A program made the translations under genes and the position numbers. From Sphingomonas_R arantia (GTDB taxonomy: Bacteria; Pseudomonadota; Alphaproteobacteria; Sphingomonadales; Sphingomonadaceae): DNA of 64,000 nt. This document shows positions 25,863 to 34,188 of the stretch, piece by piece. The stretch is from NCBI RefSeq assembly GCF_042682045.1, contig NZ_JBHUGS010000005.1, positions 519,458-583,457 on the forward strand. Direction: 5' to 3'. Position 1 is the first letter of the stretch; each line of letters opens with the position of its first letter. The notes under the pieces are model-generated. The model did no database searches, was not told where the DNA came from, and saw only the letters and a program-made list of their open reading frames with translations.

Positions 25863-26220
25863 CGGTCACTCCTGCCTCGCGCATGTCCGCCATGCGCCGG
25901 CCCGACGTCGGACCTATCAAACTCGCCTTCGATGCCAACCGCGTCAGATTTGTTACAACGCCCCGGTCGGCGGGGTGAACCGGCTCGCCAAGGCTCATCG
26001 CCCGATCGGCAACACACGGTCTCGATTGGCGCAATCTTGCGCCCGATCCTAACCTATATCTAGCTGAAACGGCTATTTGCGGCGCAGGAACTTGGTATCG
26101 CCTGCAATCGCGCGGGCGTCGGCGGAAACCATCTCCACCGCCGGCGGCCTGCTGGAGACGACCGATGCCGCTGATCCGTTTGTGCATGAGGACCGTGATG
26201 CGCCCGGGCGCGCCCTGCTC
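25863..26220. other. 358-base divergent promoter region
   Basis: The region lies between the phosphate transporter (leftward) and the dicarboxylate/amino-acid symporter (rightward). It must hold both promoters and includes an AT-richer patch around 26049-26076 (AACCTATATCTAGCTGAAAC). The symporter frame stays open back to a TTG at 26077, but that extension has no ribosome-binding site and looks non-coding. No other gene is seen. Confidence 0.45.
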
Positions 26221-27498
26221 ATGACCGAGTCGCACGCGTCGTCGACGGACGGCCGTCGCCCGTTCCGCATCAATCGCACCGCGCGGATCTTCGTGGCGCT
26301 GGTCGGCGGCATCCTGCTCGGCACCTTCCTGGCCGACCGGCAGCCCGCTTTGTTGGCGAACGTCCTGGCGGTCGCAACTCCGATCGGGCGGCTGTGGCTC
26401 AACGGGCTGACCATGACGGTCGTGCCGCTGGTGTTCGGGCTGCTGGTGACCGGCATCGCCAGCGCCGCGGAAAGCGCATCGGCGGGCGGCGTCGCGCGGC
26501 GCGCGCTCCTGTGGTTCGCGGTCCTGCTGATCGCCGCGGCCGGGGTCAGCGCACTGCTGTCGTCCGCGCTGCTCGCCGTCTGGCCGCCGGCCGAGTCCGC
26601 CGCACTGCTCACCGGGCCGACTGCCGCCGCCGCGCCCGCCCCGGCTGACGGCCCGACCGACTGGGTGGGCGGGTTGATCCCGACCAACCCGATCAAGGCC
26701 GCGGCCGACACGGCGATGGTCCCGCTCGTCGTCTTCGCCATGCTGTTCGGGTTCGCGATGGCGCGGATCGCGGCACCGCTGCGCGCCGCCCTCGTCACCG
26801 CATTCCGCGGGATCGTCGAAACGATGCTGGTGATCGTCGACTGGGTGCTGTGGCTGGCCCCGCTCGGGGTCTTCGCGCTCGCGCTGGCGGTCGGTGCGCA
26901 GCTCGGGCTCGGCGCGGCGGGCACCTTGCTCCATTATGTGCTGATCGTCGCGGCGGCGTGCCTGTCCGCCGCGCTGCTCGCGATGGTTGCGGCGGTCGTG
27001 GCGGGGCGCATGTCGCCCGTCGCTTTCCTGCGCGCGGCGTTGCCGGCCCAGGTCGTGGCGGTCAGCACGCAATCCTCGCTGGCGTCGCTGCCCGCAATGA
27101 TCGCCGCGGCCCCGGCGCTCGGGTCGGATCGCGATGCGGCCGGCGTCATCTTTCCGCTCGCCGTCTCGATCTTCCGCGCGGCCAGCGCGGCGGCGAACAT
27201 GGCGGTCGCGGTCTATCTGGCGCACCTCCACGGCGTGCCGCTGACCAGCGCAACGCTCGCGGTCGGCGTCGTCACTGCCGCGGCGGTCAGCCTCGCGGCG
27301 GTCGGGCTGCCGGCGCAGGTGTCGTTCTTCGCCACGATCGCGCCGGTGTGCGTCGCGATGGGCGTGCCGATCACGTTGCTCCCGGTCCTGCTCGCGGTCG
27401 AATCGCTGCCCGACATCTTCCGCACGTTCGGCAACGTGACCGCCGATCTCGCGGTCGTGCGGCTGGCCGGTCGATCAGGTGCGCGTGAAGACGGCTGA
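26221..27498 (+). CDS. Dicarboxylate/amino acid:cation symporter (DAACS family)
   Basis: The protein, 425 residues from the ATG at 26221, has the DAACS layout of about eight helices and two re-entrant loops. Family elements are the N-terminal IGRLWLNGLTMTVVPLVFGLLVTGI, the serine-rich loop VAVSTQSSLASLP that forms HP1, and the C-terminal domain with LAVESLPDIFRTFGNVTAD. These carriers (GltP, DctA) import glutamate, aspartate or C4-dicarboxylates with protons or sodium. An Ala/Pro-rich loop (AAAAPAPADGP) lies near residue 140. Its last 24 bases overlap the end of the convergent methyltransferase gene. The exact substrate is not assignable. Confidence 0.87.
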   Translation: MTESHASSTDGRRPFRINRTARIFVALVGGILLGTFLADRQPALLANVLAVATPIGRLWLNGLTMTVVPLVFGLLVTGIASAAESASAGGVARRALLWFAVLLIAAAGVSALLSSALLAVWPPAESAALLTGPTAAAAPAPADGPTDWVGGLIPTNPIKAAADTAMVPLVVFAMLFGFAMARIAAPLRAALVTAFRGIVETMLVIVDWVLWLAPLGVFALALAVGAQLGLGAAGTLLHYVLIVAAACLSAALLAMVAAVVAGRMSPVAFLRAALPAQVVAVSTQSSLASLPAMIAAAPALGSDRDAAGVIFPLAVSIFRAASAAANMAVAVYLAHLHGVPLTSATLAVGVVTAAAVSLAAVGLPAQVSFFATIAPVCVAMGVPITLLPVLLAVESLPDIFRTFGNVTADLAVVRLAGRSGAREDG

Positions 27499-28422
27499 CA
27501 CCAGCGCGATCCGCTCCACCTCGGCATATTGCGGCCGGTCCAGTTCCTCGCCGAACACGTCCGGGTCGATCTCGCGGTAACGCAGCGTGCAACCATGGTC
27601 GCCCGCGGCCTGCACCAGACGCGCTTTCAGCGGATCCTGCCCGTCCAGGATCGCGCTCCCCGTGTAAAGAATGGCCCGCCCGGTCCCGGACAGCTTGCCG
27701 AGCGCGGCGAGCGTCAGGTCGAACGGCAATTGCGCGCCGTGCATTCCGCCGCCGTCGCGGTAGGCGCGGCTGTCGTCGTCCATCAGATAGGGCGGGTTGA
27801 GCAGCGCGAGATCGAACGGCGCGGGCACATCGTCCAGGCCGCTGGTCTCGATCGTCTCGATCGCGAACCCCGCCGCCGCTGCATTGATGCGGGCCAGGCG
27901 CAGCGCGTGGCCATTGATGTCGGTCGCCACGACCGTCGCGCCGGGGCACAACGCCGCCGCCGTGACCGCCCCGACGCCTGCGCCGACGCCGATATCGACG
28001 ATGCGCCCCCCCGCCGGCAGCGGCTGGCGCTCCAGCTCATCGGCGATCAGGTTGGCGAAGCGGTAGCTGTCCGGCCCCAGGAACACCGCGTCGGTGCCCG
28101 CGGTCGGATAGGCCGAGTGCCAGAAGGCGACATCGCGCACGGTCGACAGCCGAACCATGCTGCGCAACGCGGCACCCGTCTCGTCGAGCATCCCGACCTC
28201 GCGCAGCGCCTCCTCGATCGCACGCGGGATCGCCCCGCTCTCGAACGGCACGCTCCAACCGAAGACGTCGGTCAGCGACCCCGCCCGGCGGTCCGGCGAC
28301 CGGGCCAGCACCCGGCCGTGCGTCTCCGGCGTCGGCGTGACGTGACGATAGCCGTCGGCGACCAGTTGTCGCGACAGGTCGAGAAGGGCTTGGTCGGCTT
28401 CTGAAAAATGTTGCATCCGCAT
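27475..28422 (-). CDS. Class I SAM-dependent methyltransferase (HemK/RsmC-like, NPPY motif)
   Basis: This 315-residue protein has an N-terminal recognition region and a Rossmann methyltransferase domain from about residue 125. Motif I is VDIGVGAGVGAV, the acidic residue ending strand 2 is in VVATDINGHAL, and motif IV is NPPY, typical of enzymes that methylate amide or amino nitrogens of protein or nucleic acid. The ATG at 28422 is preferred to the overlapping GTG at 28425. Substrates of similar proteins include ribosomal or release-factor glutamine and rRNA guanine, but none can be chosen here. The end overlaps the symporter gene by 24 bases. Confidence 0.82.
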   Translation of the reverse strand: MRMQHFSEADQALLDLSRQLVADGYRHVTPTPETHGRVLARSPDRRAGSLTDVFGWSVPFESGAIPRAIEEALREVGMLDETGAALRSMVRLSTVRDVAFWHSAYPTAGTDAVFLGPDSYRFANLIADELERQPLPAGGRIVDIGVGAGVGAVTAAALCPGATVVATDINGHALRLARINAAAAGFAIETIETSGLDDVPAPFDLALLNPPYLMDDDSRAYRDGGGMHGAQLPFDLTLAALGKLSGTGRAILYTGSAILDGQDPLKARLVQAAGDHGCTLRYREIDPDVFGEELDRPQYAEVERIALVSAVFTRT

Positions 28423-28494
28423 CACTTAGGCCCCCTGCCCGGCGACGCAACCGCTTGCCCGACCCGTCCTCGCCCAAACCGGACGACGGCAGGA

Positions 28495-29463
28495 TCAGCA
28501 ACCGTTGAGCGCGTCGATCGATCGAATGAACGCGCGGCCGTCGCGGTCGGCAAGGCGGATGACCGCGCTGCCCTCGCAACGCGACCGGCCGGCCGAATAA
28601 CGGTAGCTGACCCGATAGCGACCCGCGTCCAGCGGCACGACCCGCGTCAGACGGATCGGCTCGGCCAATCGTCCGTAGAACCGCGCCATCGCATCGGGTG
28701 CAAACGCCCCGCTCGCCCGCTTCTCGGGCACGACCTGCGCCGATGCCGCACGGCCATTCCCTTCGCCCAGCGCCGCGTAGAACCGCCGAACCGTCGCCTC
28801 CCCCGCGTCACCCGCCGGCACGACCGACCGCGGCTCTGTGCTACGGGCGTCCGTTGCCCGTTCGTCGGTTGGCTCGGCCAAGCGCTCGGCAACCGGCACC
28901 GGCGCTGCATCGTCGGAAACGCTCGCGTCCTGCTGCCCCGGATCGATCGCCGGCGACGGCCGGTACGCGCCGGTCGACAGGTTGAACGCGGCCAACCTGC
29001 CGATGATCGGCTCCGCCCCGGTCAGCCGGTAGACATAGCCGCTGCCGTCGGCCGCCGCCTGGGCGGTATAGTCGATATCCGCTGTCAGGCTGCGCTCGCC
29101 CCCGAACGCCCGCTCGGCACCCGCCGGGACCTGTAGGATGAACCGGCCCGAACATTGCGTCCGGTCGAGCGCCGGGTCCCACCCGTTCACGACCGGATCC
29201 TCGATCCGCACGATCGAATAGTCGGCCAGGATATCGAGGTTGGTCCGATCGCCCTGACGCTGGCTGACGGCCCGGTCGAACACGATGCCCTTCAGCCGGT
29301 CATAGGCGGTCGACGACGCGCAGGCGGCCCGGTGGCGCTTCGCCTCTGCCCGCGGCTTGACAGCATCGGGCGCTTGCTTCGGCTCGACCTTGCCACACCC
29401 GCCGAGCGCGAGCGCCAGGATGACCGCGGCGCCGCCGCCGATCGCTTTAGACAGTGTCCGCAT
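28495..29463 (-). CDS. Hypothetical lipoprotein
   Basis: The 322-residue protein starts with a lipoprotein signal: a short basic N-terminus, a hydrophobic core and the lipobox LGGC with Cys23. The mature part has a region around TDERATDARSTEPR that is rich in charged residues and looks disordered. The C-terminal ~90 residues (EATVRRFYAALGEGNGRAAS onward) resemble a small alpha-beta fold of the NTF2 or SH3-like type, but no family is claimed. Cysteines near residue 48, near the middle and at the C-terminus could form disulfides in the periplasm. It is transcribed leftward, divergent from the MFS exporter. Confidence 0.7.
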   Translation of the reverse strand: MRTLSKAIGGGAAVILALALGGCGKVEPKQAPDAVKPRAEAKRHRAACASSTAYDRLKGIVFDRAVSQRQGDRTNLDILADYSIVRIEDPVVNGWDPALDRTQCSGRFILQVPAGAERAFGGERSLTADIDYTAQAAADGSGYVYRLTGAEPIIGRLAAFNLSTGAYRPSPAIDPGQQDASVSDDAAPVPVAERLAEPTDERATDARSTEPRSVVPAGDAGEATVRRFYAALGEGNGRAASAQVVPEKRASGAFAPDAMARFYGRLAEPIRLTRVVPLDAGRYRVSYRYSAGRSRCEGSAVIRLADRDGRAFIRSIDALNGC

Positions 29464-29725
29464 GTTTCAAATCTCGTCGATCGCTCGCGCAACGGCGCTG
29501 CATGGTAGAACCGGACCGGTAGGCGACCTCGTCGCCGCACGATAGCCTGCCCGAGCCACGCCGCGGCCCGAACGGGTGACGCAGCGCCCGACCGGACGGG
29601 CAGCGCGCCCGCCCGAAAACCAAGCCCGGACATCGGGCACCGGCCGCGCATCTGAACGTTCAACGCGCGAAACGGATCACGCGCCGCTAGAACGAGACGG
29701 GAGCAACATCGATGGGGGTTGGGGA

Positions 29726-31396
29726 ATGACGGACATCGACGACGCGCCCGCCCCTCCCTCGCCGCTGAAGCCGTTCCGCTATCCCATCTTCCGCGACGTG
29801 TGGCTCGCCAACCTGCTGTCGCGGTTCGGCGGGCTGATCCAGTCGGTCGGCGCGTCGTGGCTGATGGTGTCGCTGGGTGCGTCCGCGACGTTGATCAGCC
29901 TCGTCCAGACATCCACCACCCTGCCCATCATGCTGTTCTCGCTGCTCGCCGGCGCGCTGGCCGACACGTTCGACCGCCGCCGGCTGATGCTGATCGCCCA
30001 GCTGTTCATGCTGGTCGTGTCGCTGCTGCTCTCCCTCGCGGCCTGGTTCGGCGTGCTGACCCCCTGGCTGCTGCTGGCGTTCACCTTCCTGATCGGGACG
30101 GGCGCCGCGCTCAATGGCCCGGCGTGGCAGGCATCGGTCGGCGACATGGTCCCGCGCGACGATCTGCCCGCGGCGGTGGCGCTCAACAGCATGGGGTTCA
30201 ACGTCGCGCGCAGCACCGGGCCGGCGGTCGGCGGGCTGGTCGTCGCGGCATTCGGTGCGGCCGCCGCGTTCGCGGTCAACACGGTCAGCTATCTCGGCCT
30301 GCTGTTCGTACTCACCCGCTGGCGGTCGCCCGCCCGTCGCGAGCAGTTACAGCGCGAAACGCTGGGCCGCGCGATGGGTGCGGGGCTGCGCTACGTCGCG
30401 CTGTCGCCGTCCATCCTCACCGTCCTGGTGCGCAGCCTGGTCTTCGGACTGGGTGCAAGCGCCATCCCCGCGCTCATGCCGCTCGTCGCGCGCGATCTGG
30501 TCGCGGGCGGCCCGCTGATCTTCGGCCTGCTGCTCGGCGCGTTCGGGATCGGCGCGGTCGTCGGCGCCTATTTCTCCAGCGGCCTGCGCAGGACATTGTC
30601 GACCGAGGGGTTCGTGCGGTTCGCCCTGATCGCGCTGGCCGCGGCCTCGATCGCCACCGCCTTCAGCCACTCCGTCATCCTGACCATGGCCGCGCTGTTC
30701 GTCGGCGGCGCCGGCTGGGTGCTCGCGCTTTCGACCTTCAACGTCACCGTCCAGATGGCGTCGCCGCGCTGGGTCGTCGGCCGCACGCTCGCGCTGTACC
30801 AGATGTCCGCATTCGGCGGCATGGCGCTGGGCAGCTGGCTCTGGGGCAGCGTGACCGAACAGGCGAGCCTCGAGACGGCTTTGCTTTGTTCGGCGGGGGT
30901 CTCGATCGGCTGCCTCGTCATGGGCCTCGTCCTGCCCCTCCCGATGGCGGGGAAGGCGGACCTCGAACCGCTCGGCCGGTGGAAGGCGCCCACGCTGGCG
31001 GTGCCGATCGAAGGCCGGAGCGGACCGGTGGTCACCACCATCGAGTACCGCATCGACGACGACAAGCTCGCCGAGTTCCTCCACCTCATGGTCGAGCGGC
31101 GACGCGTCCGGCGGCGCGACGGCGCGCGCCACTGGCTACTGCTGCGCGATCTGGAGCAGCCGGCGGTTTGGGTCGAACGCTACGATACGGCGACCTGGAC
31201 CGAGACCGTCCGGCACAACGAGCGTGCGACACGGGCCGATGCCGACATCGGCGAACGCCTGCGTGCGCTGAATGCCGGCAACGAGCGGCCGCGGGTCCAC
31301 CGGATGCTGGCCCGCGACCTCGACGCGGTCCTCGACGACGCCGACGTCACCGCCGCGCTCGCCCAGCCGCTCACCGATCCGTCCCGCCAGGCGTGA
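29726..31396 (+). CDS. MFS exporter of the EntS type with C-terminal soluble domain
   Basis: This is a 556-residue protein. Residues ~18-415 form a major facilitator domain with the loop GALADTFDRRR after helix 2. Residues ~430-556 are soluble and contain TTIEYRIDDDKLAEF and HWLLLRDLEQPAVWVERY, a ferredoxin-like pattern found at the end of the transmembrane secretion effector (MFS_3/EntS-like) family. EntS exports enterobactin, but most relatives have no known substrate. The ATG at 29726 follows GGGGTTGGGGA closely; longer upstream frames look non-coding. A stem-loop follows the gene. No siderophore synthesis gene adjoins it directly, though an NRPS lies ~10 kb upstream. Confidence 0.85.
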   Translation: MTDIDDAPAPPSPLKPFRYPIFRDVWLANLLSRFGGLIQSVGASWLMVSLGASATLISLVQTSTTLPIMLFSLLAGALADTFDRRRLMLIAQLFMLVVSLLLSLAAWFGVLTPWLLLAFTFLIGTGAALNGPAWQASVGDMVPRDDLPAAVALNSMGFNVARSTGPAVGGLVVAAFGAAAAFAVNTVSYLGLLFVLTRWRSPARREQLQRETLGRAMGAGLRYVALSPSILTVLVRSLVFGLGASAIPALMPLVARDLVAGGPLIFGLLLGAFGIGAVVGAYFSSGLRRTLSTEGFVRFALIALAAASIATAFSHSVILTMAALFVGGAGWVLALSTFNVTVQMASPRWVVGRTLALYQMSAFGGMALGSWLWGSVTEQASLETALLCSAGVSIGCLVMGLVLPLPMAGKADLEPLGRWKAPTLAVPIEGRSGPVVTTIEYRIDDDKLAEFLHLMVERRRVRRRDGARHWLLLRDLEQPAVWVERYDTATWTETVRHNERATRADADIGERLRALNAGNERPRVHRMLARDLDAVLDDADVTAALAQPLTDPSRQA

Positions 31397-31421
31397 TCCC
31401 GAGGTAGCCGGCGGCCTAATA

Positions 31422-31432
31422 TGGTCTGACCA
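31422..31432. promoter_or_regulatory. FadR/GntR-type operator palindrome upstream of uxuA
   Basis: TGGTC-T-GACCA is a perfect 11-base palindrome. FadR-subfamily GntR regulators, which include the hexuronate regulators UxuR and ExuR, bind TGGT...ACCA palindromes. It lies about 160 bases before uxuA, the first gene of the glucuronate locus. No GntR gene is visible in the window, so the regulator would have to be encoded elsewhere. Confidence 0.55.
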
Positions 31433-31455
31433 ACTGACACGTCGATAGCCCGAAC

Positions 31456-31491
31456 GGCCGACCACTGCCCGCTTTCCGCGGGTAATCGGCC
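31456..31491. terminator. Stem-loop between the MFS exporter and uxuA
   Basis: GGCCGA (31456-31461) pairs with TCGGCC (31486-31491), and inside it CCCGC pairs with GCGGG around TTTCC. It stands 60 bases after the exporter stop and could end that transcript, although no long T run follows. It could also be part of the uxuA leader. Confidence 0.4.
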
Positions 31492-31590
31492 TTACCACCC
31501 TTTAAACGTGGTTTATCAATTCGTGCGCTGTTAGGGTTTGCGGGCATACCGGGTGAGGCCGTGTTGACGACAACGGAAGGTGAGCGACGC

Positions 31591-32784
31591 GTGGCGATGA
31601 CGGAGACGATGCGTTGGTTCGGTCCGTCCGATCCGGTCACCCTGCGCGACATCCGACAGGCAGGCGCCGTCGGCATCGTGACCGCACTTCACGAGATTCC
31701 CAACGGCGATGTCTGGCCGCACGCCGCCATCCTGGCGCGCAAGACGATGCTCGAGGAAGCCGGGCTCCGCTGGGCGGTCGTCGAAAGCCTGCCCGTCCCC
31801 GAGGCGATCAAGACGCGCGGCCCCGGTGCGGAGGACTGCATCGCCGCCTATTGCCAGAGCCTGACGAATCTGGCCGCCTGCGGGATCCGCACCGTCACCT
31901 ACAACTTCATGCCGGTCATCGACTGGACCCGGACCGACCTGGCCTGGCCAATGCCCGACGGAGCGCTGGCGCTCCGGTTCGAACTGGAGGCCGCGGCGGT
32001 CTACGACCTCCACATGCTGCGCCGGCCGGGTGCCGAACGCGACTATCCGGACGATCTGCGCGATCGTGCCGCCCACCGGTTCGCCGCGATGGACGAGGCG
32101 GAACGCGCCCGGCTCGAACGGACGATCATCGCCGGCCTGCCGGGCAGCGAGGAAGGCTTTACGGCGGATCGCTTCCGCGCCGCACTGTCGGCCTATGACG
32201 CGATCGATGCCGACACGCTGCGCGATACCCATGTCGCGTTCCTGCAAGCGGTCTGCCCCGTCGCGGACGCGCTCGGGATGCAACTCGTCGTCCACCCGGA
32301 CGATCCGCCCTTCCCGCTCTTCGGCCTGCCCCGCGTGGTCAGCACGGAGGCCGACGTGGCGACCCTGTTCCGCCGCGTGCCGAACCCCTCGAACGGCCTG
32401 TGCTTCTGCGCCGGATCGTTCGGCGCGCGGCCGGACAACGATCTTCCCGGCATGATCGACCGGCTGGGCGACCGGATCGGCTTCCTCCACCTCCGTTCGG
32501 TCCAGCGCGAACCCGGCGGCGCGTTCCACGAGGCGGCGCATCTTGAGGGCGACGCCGACATGGTCGCGCTGGTCGCCGCGATCCATGCGGTGCAGGTCCG
32601 CACGGGCCGCTCGATCCCGATGCGCCCGGACCACGGCCACCAGATGCTCGACGACCTGACGAAGCGGACCCTGCCCGGCTACTCGCTGCTCGGTCGCATG
32701 CGCGGTCTGGCCGAACTGCGCGGGCTGGAACGCGGAATCGCGCATATGGCCGCGCAGGCGGAGATCCGGCGCGACGATCCCTGA
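31591..32784 (+). CDS. uxuA: Mannonate dehydratase
   Basis: UxuA converts D-mannonate to 2-keto-3-deoxygluconate in D-glucuronate catabolism. The N-terminus RWFGPSDPVTLRDIRQAG and then GIVTALHEIPNGDVW closely follow the E. coli UxuA pattern. Later parts such as TYNFMPVIDWTRTDLAW and a C-terminal MRPDHGHQML with metal-ligating residues also fit. The length is 397 residues against 394 in E. coli. The start was taken as GTG at 31591 because GGAAGGTGA lies at proper spacing before it; ATG at 31597 is the alternative. It is followed 65 bases later by a hexuronate-type MFS transporter and then a GH115 alpha-glucuronidase, so the operon takes up and degrades glucuronic acid released from plant xylan side chains. 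Confidence 0.93.
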   Translation: MAMTETMRWFGPSDPVTLRDIRQAGAVGIVTALHEIPNGDVWPHAAILARKTMLEEAGLRWAVVESLPVPEAIKTRGPGAEDCIAAYCQSLTNLAACGIRTVTYNFMPVIDWTRTDLAWPMPDGALALRFELEAAAVYDLHMLRRPGAERDYPDDLRDRAAHRFAAMDEAERARLERTIIAGLPGSEEGFTADRFRAALSAYDAIDADTLRDTHVAFLQAVCPVADALGMQLVVHPDDPPFPLFGLPRVVSTEADVATLFRRVPNPSNGLCFCAGSFGARPDNDLPGMIDRLGDRIGFLHLRSVQREPGGAFHEAAHLEGDADMVALVAAIHAVQVRTGRSIPMRPDHGHQMLDDLTKRTLPGYSLLGRMRGLAELRGLERGIAHMAAQAEIRRDDP

Positions 32785-32849
32785 CGAGACCACCGGGATT
32801 GCGACGGACGACAAGCGGGCAAACCGCGGGAGACGGAGAGGTGAACGGC

Positions 32850-34160
32850 ATGGCAGAGGCGACAGGTCCGTCACCCGCATCGGCGCGCCCGCGTGGCAAC
32901 GTTCGCTGGGTGATCTGCGCGCTGCTCTTCTTCGCTACCGCGATCAACTATATCGACCGTCAGGTCATCGGCATCCTGAAGCCGCTGCTGCAGACCGAAC
33001 TCGGCTGGACCGAGGTCGACTACAGCATGATCGTGTTCTGGTTCCAGGCGGCCTACGGGATCGGCCTGCTCGCCAGCGGGCCGATCATCGACCGGATTGG
33101 ATCGAAGCTCGGCTATGCCGCCGCGATCACGTTGTGGAGCGTCGCCGCCGTCGCGCACGCGCTGGCGCGCAGCCCCACCGGGTTCGCCACCGCCCGGTTC
33201 GCGCTGGGCCTGGGCGAGGCCGGCAATTTCCCCGCCGCGATCAAGTCGGTGGCCGAATGGTTTCCGAAGAAGGAACGCGCGCTGGCCGCCGGCATCCTGA
33301 ACGCCGGGGCCAATGTCGGCGCGATCGCCACGCCGATCATCGTGCCGATCCTCGCGATCAACTATGGCTGGCAGGCGGCCTTCATCGGCACCGGCCTGCT
33401 CGGCTTCGTCTGGCTGGTCGCCTGGCTGCTGCTCTACCGCGCGCCCGAACGGCATCCGCACGTCACCGCGGAGGAACTCGCCTATATCCGCGCGGACCAG
33501 GACAATGACGCCGGCGCCGCGCCGATCCGGTGGACCGCGCTGTTCCGATATCGCGGGACCTGGGCGTTCATCGTGGGCAAGTTCCTGACCGACCCGGTCT
33601 GGTACCTGTTCCTATTCTGGCTGCCCGATTTCTTCGCCAAGCGGCACGGCCTCGACCTGAAGAGCTTCGGCCCGCCGCTGATCTCGGTCTATCTGCTCGC
33701 CGACGTCGGCAGCATCGGCGGCGGCTGGCTGTCCTCCGCACTGATCAAGCGCGGCTACAGCGTGAATGCCGGCCGCAAACTCGCGCTGCTCGCGTCCGCC
33801 GTCCTCGTCACGCCGATCATCTTCGCCAGCAGCGTGTCGAGCCTGACCGCCGCGGTCGCGATCATCGGGCTCGCCGCCGCCGCGCACCAGGGTTGGTCGA
33901 CCAATCTCTACACGATGGTGTCGGACACCTTCCCGAAAAGCTCGGTCGCGTCCGTCATGGGCATCGGCAGCGCGGCCGGGGCGGTCGGCGGCATGATCAT
34001 GTCGCGCTATGTCGGTCAGGTGCTGGAGACGGTCGGCAGCTACGTCCCGATCTTCCTCTGGGCCGGCAGCGCCTACGGCGTCGCGCTCGTCATCATCCAC
34101 CTGCTCGTCCCGCGGCTCGACACCCCCGTCGTGCCCGCCGCCGCGGATCGAGCCGAATAG
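32850..34160 (+). CDS. MFS transporter, anion:cation symporter family (hexuronate transporter-like)
   Basis: The 436-residue protein has 12 predicted membrane helices. It carries the ACS-family signature around helix 1 (FFATAINYIDRQVIGIL) and GLGEAGNFPAAIKSVAEWFPKKERA in the helix 4-5 region, as in ExuT-type hexuronate transporters. The ATG at 32850 has GGAGAGGTGA six bases upstream, which decides it over a longer frame. It lies between mannonate dehydratase and a GH115 glucuronidase, so D-glucuronate or galacturonate uptake across the inner membrane is the likely role. Substrate assignment rests on family and context. Confidence 0.87.
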   Translation: MAEATGPSPASARPRGNVRWVICALLFFATAINYIDRQVIGILKPLLQTELGWTEVDYSMIVFWFQAAYGIGLLASGPIIDRIGSKLGYAAAITLWSVAAVAHALARSPTGFATARFALGLGEAGNFPAAIKSVAEWFPKKERALAAGILNAGANVGAIATPIIVPILAINYGWQAAFIGTGLLGFVWLVAWLLLYRAPERHPHVTAEELAYIRADQDNDAGAAPIRWTALFRYRGTWAFIVGKFLTDPVWYLFLFWLPDFFAKRHGLDLKSFGPPLISVYLLADVGSIGGGWLSSALIKRGYSVNAGRKLALLASAVLVTPIIFASSVSSLTAAVAIIGLAAAAHQGWSTNLYTMVSDTFPKSSVASVMGIGSAAGAVGGMIMSRYVGQVLETVGSYVPIFLWAGSAYGVALVIIHLLVPRLDTPVVPAAADRAE

Positions 34161-34188
34161 AATGCCCACTCATCCCGGAGACCACCGC

